Below are positions 59,700 through 64,000 of a stretch of 64,000 nucleotides of DNA, piece by piece. The stretch is taken from NCBI GenBank assembly GCA_028280225.1, contig JANQMF010000204.1:1-64000 (forward strand), read 5' to 3'. Numbering within the stretch: the first letter of the stretch is position 1; every line of letters begins with the position of its first letter. A program made the position numbers and the translations under genes. Under the pieces are notes generated by a model, which ran no database searches, was not told the DNA's origin, and saw only the letters and a program-made list of their open reading frames with translations. This stretch comes from Pseudomonadales bacterium. Lineage in GTDB: Bacteria > Pseudomonadota > Gammaproteobacteria > Pseudomonadales > Azotimanducaceae.

Positions 59700-60596
59700 T
59701 TAGTGGTCTGGTTGTGCAAGGGTGTTGCGAACCGCATCGATAAAGACCCTTACTTTCAGCGGCAGGTATTGCCGATTAGGATAAACAGCATAGATCCAGC
59801 GGCTGGATTTATCCAGGTATGTGTCCAACAAGGGGACCAACGCCCCGGAAGCGAGCGCGTCGGCGACCAGAAAGTTCGCCAGCCGGGCTACCCCCATATG
59901 TTCAAGGGCCGCCTGTTTAACCATAAGGCCAATTGCCGAGAATACGCTTGGCACCTCTACATCATAGGCAGTGCCTTGTTCGTGGAAGGTCCAGGAGGTG
60001 GAGTCTTGTGTGCGGGCGTAGATGGTCAGGCATTGATGGTTGCGCAGGTCTTGTGGGGTCTGGGGATGGCCGTGTTGACGCAGATACTGGGGTGAGGCGC
60101 AGATGACCCAGGGGTCCGGCATCAGCTTAGTGGCCACAAAATCGGCAAAACCCGGCGGCTCAAAGCGTATGGCCACATCGATTTCCTCCTGAATAAGGTC
60201 CACGGGCCCGTCACCCTGGACCAGGGTCACGGTGACTTCAGGATAAGCCTGCCTGAAGGTGGGCATCTGGGGCAAGAGTACTTGCATGGCAAATGCGTTT
60301 GAACAGGCCACCCGCAAGCGGCCCTGGGGGGTTACCGACAGGTTCTTTACTTCCGCTTCAGCGTCTTTGAGGGCGTCTACAATGTCCTGGCCGCGCTGAT
60401 ACAGGGTGCGGCCGGCTTCGGTGATGGCCAGGGAGCGGGTGGTGCGGTTGAACAGGCGCACCCCCAGTCTGTTTTCCATGCGGCTGATTCTTTTGCTGAC
60501 ACTTGACGGCGAGGCATTCAGTTGTTGGGCCGCGGCAGCAAAACTGCCGGCGTCAGCCACGCGGACGAGGATGTGCAGATCGCTGAGTGGATCCAT
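59700..60596 (-). CDS. LysR-type transcriptional regulator
   Basis: A 298-residue LTTR. The HTH lies in DAGSFAAAAQQLNASPSSVSKRISRMENRLGVRLFNRTTRS (residues about 15-54), and the effector domain follows with VDVAIRFEPPG-type residues. It resembles CrgA/AaeR-type regulators. It precedes the MFS gene, and a 23-bp palindrome lies 22-44 bases upstream of the ATG, a likely autoregulatory site. It is divergent from the DUF2970 gene. Confidence 0.92.
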   Translation of the reverse strand: MDPLSDLHILVRVADAGSFAAAAQQLNASPSSVSKRISRMENRLGVRLFNRTTRSLAITEAGRTLYQRGQDIVDALKDAEAEVKNLSVTPQGRLRVACSNAFAMQVLLPQMPTFRQAYPEVTVTLVQGDGPVDLIQEEIDVAIRFEPPGFADFVATKLMPDPWVICASPQYLRQHGHPQTPQDLRNHQCLTIYARTQDSTSWTFHEQGTAYDVEVPSVFSAIGLMVKQAALEHMGVARLANFLVADALASGALVPLLDTYLDKSSRWIYAVYPNRQYLPLKVRVFIDAVRNTLAQPDH

Positions 60597-60617
60597 ATGC
60601 CGTTATCAGTGGAAGAT

Positions 60618-60640
60618 ATTAGTGAAAAATTTTCACTAAT
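60618..60640. promoter_or_regulatory. Palindromic candidate LysR operator
   Basis: Two perfect 11-base arms, ATTAGTGAAAA and TTTTCACTAAT, flank a single central base. The site lies 22 bases upstream of the LysR start in the LysR/DUF2970 divergent region. A second, shorter inverted repeat AATAAG-N8-CTTATT follows directly (60641-60660). Confidence 0.6.
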
Positions 60641-60726
60641 AATAAGACCTATCCCTTATTTATGTCGATGAGTTTCTTGAATAAAATGCCCCATCAAGGC
60701 TGATTGCCTTAAGACCAACCGGAGAA

Positions 60727-60954
60727 ATGACCATGACTGCGGAGCAAGACCCCACCCAGGACACCAAGCCGCTGACCTTTGTTGAAATGTTGCAAAGCAC
60801 TTTGTGGGCAGCCCTGGGGGTACAAAAAGCGGAAAATCGACAACGGGATTTTACCCGGGGTAATTGGATCCACTTTGTTTACATGGGGGTGGGCTTTACC
60901 GCGGTTTTTGTCCTGGTGATGGTGGGCATTGTGCGTTGGGTGCTGTCTGCCTGA
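60727..60954 (+). CDS. DUF2970 family protein
   Basis: A 75-residue protein with the conserved LQSTLWAALGVQKAENRQRDFTRGN, then a single C-terminal membrane helix. DUF2970 proteins are small, single-pass proteins of gamma- and betaproteobacteria with unknown function. The ribosome site CCGGAGAAATG favours the first or second ATG (60727 or 60733). Confidence 0.85.
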   Translation: MTMTAEQDPTQDTKPLTFVEMLQSTLWAALGVQKAENRQRDFTRGNWIHFVYMGVGFTAVFVLVMVGIVRWVLSA

Positions 60955-60967
60955 GCCGCTTTTTTGG

Positions 60968-61198
60968 CTAAGAGTGTCCGCCGCCGCGGGCAATTTCATA
61001 CACACCGCCGCTGCCCAGGCTATCTATCTCGTATTGCAGGATGCCGCGGGTGTAGTCTGCGCCACCCGCTGCTTTCAGGGCTTGGACCAACATGACCAGG
61101 GTGGCTTCCTGAACGTCATGGGCGGACAGGTTGTTTGCCGTGGCCGACTCGTTGATGGAGGCAATGAGTTCCTTTGCAAGGGCGTATTTTGAAGCCAT
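60968..61198 (-). CDS. Small conserved-looking hypothetical protein
   Basis: A 76-residue helical protein with no signal peptide; it contains LSAHDVQEATLVMLVQALKAAGG. It ends GGVYEIARGGGHS. It was not recognised as a family. It is convergent with DUF2970. Coding status rests on length, good start context and plausible composition. Confidence 0.5.
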   Translation of the reverse strand: MASKYALAKELIASINESATANNLSAHDVQEATLVMLVQALKAAGGADYTRGILQYEIDSLGSGGVYEIARGGGHS

Positions 61199-61312
61199 AT
61201 CGGGTTCCGTGTTAGTGAGTTATCCATCTCAATGGGTCAAGTCCGTTAATGTGCCGGTAAATGTTGATGAGCGCACTACGTAATTTTACCCATCTTCGGC
61301 CCGGATAAGGGA

Positions 61313-61786
61313 TCAGCGGCGGTTTAAACGAAATATCACGGCCGCATCGCCCACCTCTTCCGCCTTGGGCATGCCTGCGATGATATCCGGGTAATCTGCC
61401 CGGTATCGGTCGATATACTTTTGGTAAACATGCAGATCAACGGTTTCCTGGGCAGTTGCCACGAGGGGATAGCGGTTGTCGCCAATCCGTAAATCCACCT
61501 GAGGCTCGTTCAGGGTGCCGTTGACCCAACCGCTGCCTTTTTCACCCACAATAAACAGGGTATTGTCCGACTCGACAACCCATATATTCACTACCCTGGG
61601 CAATAGGCCACCGGTGGTTCTGAGCTGGACATTGTGAGGCAGCACAATATCGGACCATTGAGCGGGTGCCGGGCTGGGGGTTCCCCCCAGGCGAATACCG
61701 GGTACGGGACCCAGGGGGCCGGCAACGGCGGTTGTGATAAGGGTAAGGACAACAACGGTAAGGATGACTTTAAGCCAGCGCGGCAT
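61313..61786 (-). CDS. Exported split-barrel-like protein, paralogue 1
   Basis: A 157-residue protein with an N-terminal membrane helix or signal peptide (residues 4-22). The segment VVNIWVVESDNTLFIVGEKGSGWV, followed by VDLRIGDNRYPLVA and AAVIFRLNRR, is similar to the protein at 62327-62770. The pattern recalls the PNPOx/deazaflavin-dependent split-barrel fold. Start at the ATG at 61786. Function is unknown. Confidence 0.6.
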   Translation of the reverse strand: MPRWLKVILTVVVLTLITTAVAGPLGPVPGIRLGGTPSPAPAQWSDIVLPHNVQLRTTGGLLPRVVNIWVVESDNTLFIVGEKGSGWVNGTLNEPQVDLRIGDNRYPLVATAQETVDLHVYQKYIDRYRADYPDIIAGMPKAEEVGDAAVIFRLNRR

Positions 61787-61897
61787 GATCTTGCTCCGGG
61801 TGATGGTGTCTGATTGGCAGCCTGACATAGCTGCAGCCGGGAAGGCAAGGCCGGACGGGGGGAGGATAAAGTGCCCGGTTAAGTTATATTGGGCAAC

Positions 61898-62215
61898 ATG
61901 ACCTTGGAAACCGAGTTCAGGCAATTATCACATCTGGTTGAGCAGCTTCTGAGCCTGCTCGATGAGGGTGGTGAGCAGTTTTGGGGGGTATACCTGCAAC
62001 GGGGATTGGACAAGGTAAAACGGCGTGAGTTGGGTGGCGCCACGGACATTCTGGGCTGTTTTGGCGGTGCGGATACCCTGGCTGATTTAACCATTGGCCA
62101 GCACTTGCGCGAGACCGACCCACAGCGCTACCACAACCTCAACGCAAGACTGGGTGAACTTCGCACGCAGATCTTCAAATCCGCCAGCACAATCGCCAGC
62201 CGGCAGCTCTGGTAA
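61898..62215 (+). CDS. DUF6966-like cytoplasmic protein
   Basis: A 105-residue mostly helical protein: LVEQLLSLLDEGGEQFWGVYLQRGLDKVKRRELGGATDILGCFGGADTLADLTIG resembles the DUF6966 pattern, including the terminal FGG-x-(S/T)L-x-DL motif. Start at the ATG at 61898 rather than the upstream TTG. Function is unknown. It lies between two paralogous genes of the opposite strand and is followed by a REP-like palindrome. Confidence 0.6.
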   Translation: MTLETEFRQLSHLVEQLLSLLDEGGEQFWGVYLQRGLDKVKRRELGGATDILGCFGGADTLADLTIGQHLRETDPQRYHNLNARLGELRTQIFKSASTIASRQLW

Positions 62216-62217
62216 CC

Positions 62218-62248
62218 GCTAACGTTGGGGTCAGACCCCAGCGTAAGC
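62218..62248. repeat. REP-like palindrome, left copy
   Basis: Imperfect 31-base palindrome centred on TGGGGTCAGACCCCA, with GCTAACG and CGTAAGC outer arms. It starts directly after the DUF6966-like stop. GGGGTCAGACCCC-type palindromes are frequent in gammaproteobacterial genomes and are often near REP-associated tyrosine transposases; no transposase is in this window. Confidence 0.8.
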
Positions 62249-62286
62249 AGATTCGATACGCTGACATGCTCCCGCCAAATAAATGG

Positions 62287-62329
62287 TAATTCGCTAACGC
62301 TGGGGTCTGACCCCAACGTTAGCGAATTA
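62287..62329. repeat. REP-like palindrome, right copy
   Basis: Nearly perfect 43-base palindrome with outer arms TAATTCGCTAACG and CGTTAGCGAATTA around TGGGGTCTGACCCCA. It is in inverted orientation to the left copy, 38 bases away. The stop codon of the minus-strand lipoprotein gene lies at its outer end, so it probably also serves as terminator between the two convergent genes. Confidence 0.85.
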
Positions 62330-62770
62330 TTCTCGTGGGGTCAGGCGGAAGAGGTAGGCCTCGTCTACGCTTTCGTTGCGGGGGCGATTGCCGTATTTGA
62401 TGTCGTAAGCTTGGGCAAAGTTGTCAAATTCCCCGGCATCGGTCACGCGTTGGGCTCGCAGCAGGTACAGGGCGTCGTCGATCAGCAGGCGAACCCGACT
62501 GTCCGCTTCGATGTGTTCCACCCAGGTGGTTCGATTGGCCCCGGCGTGAACATAAAGATTGGGTCCGGCGCCGATGATCCAGAGTTTAACGGAGTAGGGG
62601 TCTGTGGGGTTGGTTTCCAGCTCGATGATTTTTGCTTCAGCCACCTGGGTCCAGTCGGTGGGTGGAGGTGTTTCCCGGCCGGATAATGCTCCGCCGGAAA
62701 AAGGGATGTAGCCGCAGGCGGTCGTTAACAAGGTGGCCCCAAGGATCAGGGTGAGGTGGCGGGTTGTCAT
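62327..62770 (-). CDS. Lipoprotein with split-barrel-like domain, paralogue 2
   Basis: A 147-residue protein with a signal peptide and lipobox LLTTAC (lipidated Cys19). The domain VKLWIIGAGPNLYVHAGANRTTWVEHI, then VRLLIDDALYLLRA and EAYLFRLTPRE, is clearly related to the protein at 61313-61786. Similarity to flavin-binding split-barrel proteins is only suggested. Its stop codon lies in a REP-like palindrome. Confidence 0.68.
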   Translation of the reverse strand: MTTRHLTLILGATLLTTACGYIPFSGGALSGRETPPPTDWTQVAEAKIIELETNPTDPYSVKLWIIGAGPNLYVHAGANRTTWVEHIEADSRVRLLIDDALYLLRAQRVTDAGEFDNFAQAYDIKYGNRPRNESVDEAYLFRLTPRE

Positions 62771-62817
62771 CAGCTGTGCTCCGTTGAACTTGTTGGCGTT
62801 GTATTTAAACTACCTCA

Positions 62818-64000
62818 ATGGACATTATCTTTCTAATCTACAGCCTGTTGATCGCGGGCATGGCCATCAATCTCTGGTGGCCCGTTTATGCCCCCGCCAA
62901 CATTGCCCTGGTCAGTTTTATGTTTGGTCTGGTGGCTAATTTGTTTGCCCTGCAGTTATTTCTCTTCCACAGCCTGGTGACCCTGGCCTATGTTTATGTA
63001 GGTGAACCGCCGGCGGGTGTTGTGGCCAACACAGCTCTGGTGGTGGCCATTGCCGGTGGTCTTGGGCTGCTGTTTTACCATGTTCGTGCTTATGCCACTT
63101 CGCAGATGGTGGAACGTGCGCTGCAGGAAGGTCTGGGGGCAGACTACATATTGCAGGTGGCGCCGGAAATCCGCCGCCACTTCCCTAACGAACTGGATAT
63201 GGGGAAAATATTCTGGCCTTTCCCTCAGGATTTGCCCGGCGTGGAGCTGATCAAGAACATTCCGTTTTATCAGCCGGAAGGTTCCACCCGGCAGCTTAAG
63301 CTGGATATCTATCGCCGCAAATATCACGGTGAGGGGCGGCCGGTGCTGCTGCAAATCCACGGCGGGGCCTGGACGGAAAAGATGGGCAGTAAGAATGAGC
63401 AGGCCAAGCCCCTGCTCAATCACATGGCCCTGCGGGATTGGATTTGTGTCAGCACCGCTTACCGGTTGAGCCCCGGCGCAACTATGCCGGAACATGTGAT
63501 TGACGTTAAGGCGGCATTGTTGTGGATCAAGGACAATATTGCGGAATATGGGGGAGATCCCAACTATGTGGTCGTCACCGGCGGCTCCGCAGGTGGGCAT
63601 TTGTCGTCGCTGGTGGCGCTGTCCGCCAACGACCCCGACTTTCAACCCGGATATGAGGGGGCGGATACCCGGGTGCAAGGCTGTGTGCCTTTTTACGGCG
63701 CGGTGGACTTCCTCAACGACAGTGGCCACCAGCCCACGGATAGCCTGCAACAGTTTTTAACAGAATCGGTGATTAAACAAGCACCGGAAGACGCGCCGGA
63801 ATTATGGGTGAAGTTGTCTCCGGTACGCCGCATACATGCCCAGGCACCGCCGTTTTTTGTGATCTGTGGAGACAAAGATACCCTGGTGCCGGTGGGTTCT
63901 AACCGCAGTTTTGCCGAAAATCTGGCATCGGTGAGTAAGGAAAGTGTGTGTTTTGCGGAAATAGGCGGGGCACAGCACGCCTTTGATCTGACCCGAACCC
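62818..64000 (+). CDS. Alpha/beta hydrolase (BD-FAE-like), cut at the window edge
   Basis: The frame starts at the ATG at 62818 and remains open to the window end (394 codons visible). The N-terminus has about three or four membrane helices (to residue 90). The hydrolase domain follows: oxyanion HGGAW, nucleophile Ser in GGSAGGH, Asp region GDKDTLVPV and His in AQHAFDL near the edge. It is probably a membrane-anchored esterase. The stop lies outside the window. Confidence 0.83.
   Translation, partial: MDIIFLIYSLLIAGMAINLWWPVYAPANIALVSFMFGLVANLFALQLFLFHSLVTLAYVYVGEPPAGVVANTALVVAIAGGLGLLFYHVRAYATSQMVERALQEGLGADYILQVAPEIRRHFPNELDMGKIFWPFPQDLPGVELIKNIPFYQPEGSTRQLKLDIYRRKYHGEGRPVLLQIHGGAWTEKMGSKNEQAKPLLNHMALRDWICVSTAYRLSPGATMPEHVIDVKAALLWIKDNIAEYGGDPNYVVVTGGSAGGHLSSLVALSANDPDFQPGYEGADTRVQGCVPFYGAVDFLNDSGHQPTDSLQQFLTESVIKQAPEDAPELWVKLSPVRRIHAQAPPFFVICGDKDTLVPVGSNRSFAENLASVSKESVCFAEIGGAQHAFDLTRT

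Noticed and set aside
62218-62329. Intact insertion sequence
   Set aside because: Only two short palindromes are present with 38 bases between them and no transposase.

Overview
The window looks like chromosomal DNA of a Gram-negative gammaproteobacterium of roughly mid-50s percent GC (estimated by eye). Evidence is the TonB-dependent receptor, LolA-type carrier, OmpA-family protein, DUF2970/DUF2834 proteins and an aryl-polyene pigment locus. A marine or aquatic aerobe is a reasonable guess, not a demonstrated fact. No rRNA, tRNA, CRISPR array, phage or intact transposon was recognised.

Region 1 (1-15.6 kb) is an aryl polyene (APE) cluster of xanthomonadin type in four divergently arranged blocks. 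The left minus-strand block (3950 to the window edge) holds an acyltransferase, ACP, membrane protein, two hotdog dehydratases, a glycosyltransferase and a thioesterase. The plus block 4001-7529 holds a ketosynthase, a chain-length-factor-like partner and a halogenase-family flavoprotein. The minus block 12805-7526 holds a second ACP, an aryl/acyl AMP-ligase, an LpxL-like acyltransferase, a LolA-like carrier and an MMPL exporter. The plus block 12933-15631 holds a second halogenase-family flavoprotein, an FkbO/XanB2-type chorismatase (source of the hydroxybenzoate starter) and a small exported protein. The ketoreductase and further ketosynthases expected for APE pathways are not seen and may lie beyond the left edge.

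Region 2 (15.8-45.2 kb) is a mixed accessory and housekeeping stretch. It has an LLM flavin oxidoreductase, a nitrilase, a CsgG-like protein divergent from a membrane Ser/Thr kinase, a redoxin/haem/copper-monooxygenase-like fusion with a PhyH-family oxygenase, an RND/MMPL exporter, an M19 dipeptidase lipoprotein, four glutathione S-transferase-like proteins, an HSL-type esterase, a uridine-kinase-like protein, a TrpB2-TonB receptor-AhpD-like operon, an 11-residue-repeat secreted protein, an ArsR/SRPBCC pair, an O-methyltransferase, a Lon-family protease behind a sigma-32-like promoter, and a CoA-transferase.

Region 3 (45.4-56.5 kb) is the most unusual part. An Anbu (proteasome-like) locus with a circularly permuted ATP-grasp protein, an alpha-E protein, a zinc metallopeptidase and a frameshifted ferritin-like protein abuts a five-gene operon. 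That operon encodes an ATP-grasp ligase, two GNAT-like acetyltransferases, a Mur-ligase-like protein with a C-terminal cysteine cluster and an asparagine-synthetase-type amidotransferase. Together these are the parts needed to make, acetylate, amidate and degrade a small peptide; this is a hypothesis.

Region 4 (56.8-64 kb) holds an OmpA-family protein, an MFS exporter with its LysR regulator and a candidate palindromic operator, small conserved genes, two REP-like palindromes and an alpha/beta hydrolase cut by the right edge. Across the window, short tandem repeats repeatedly sit on gene boundaries and in several cases look copied from the adjoining gene end.
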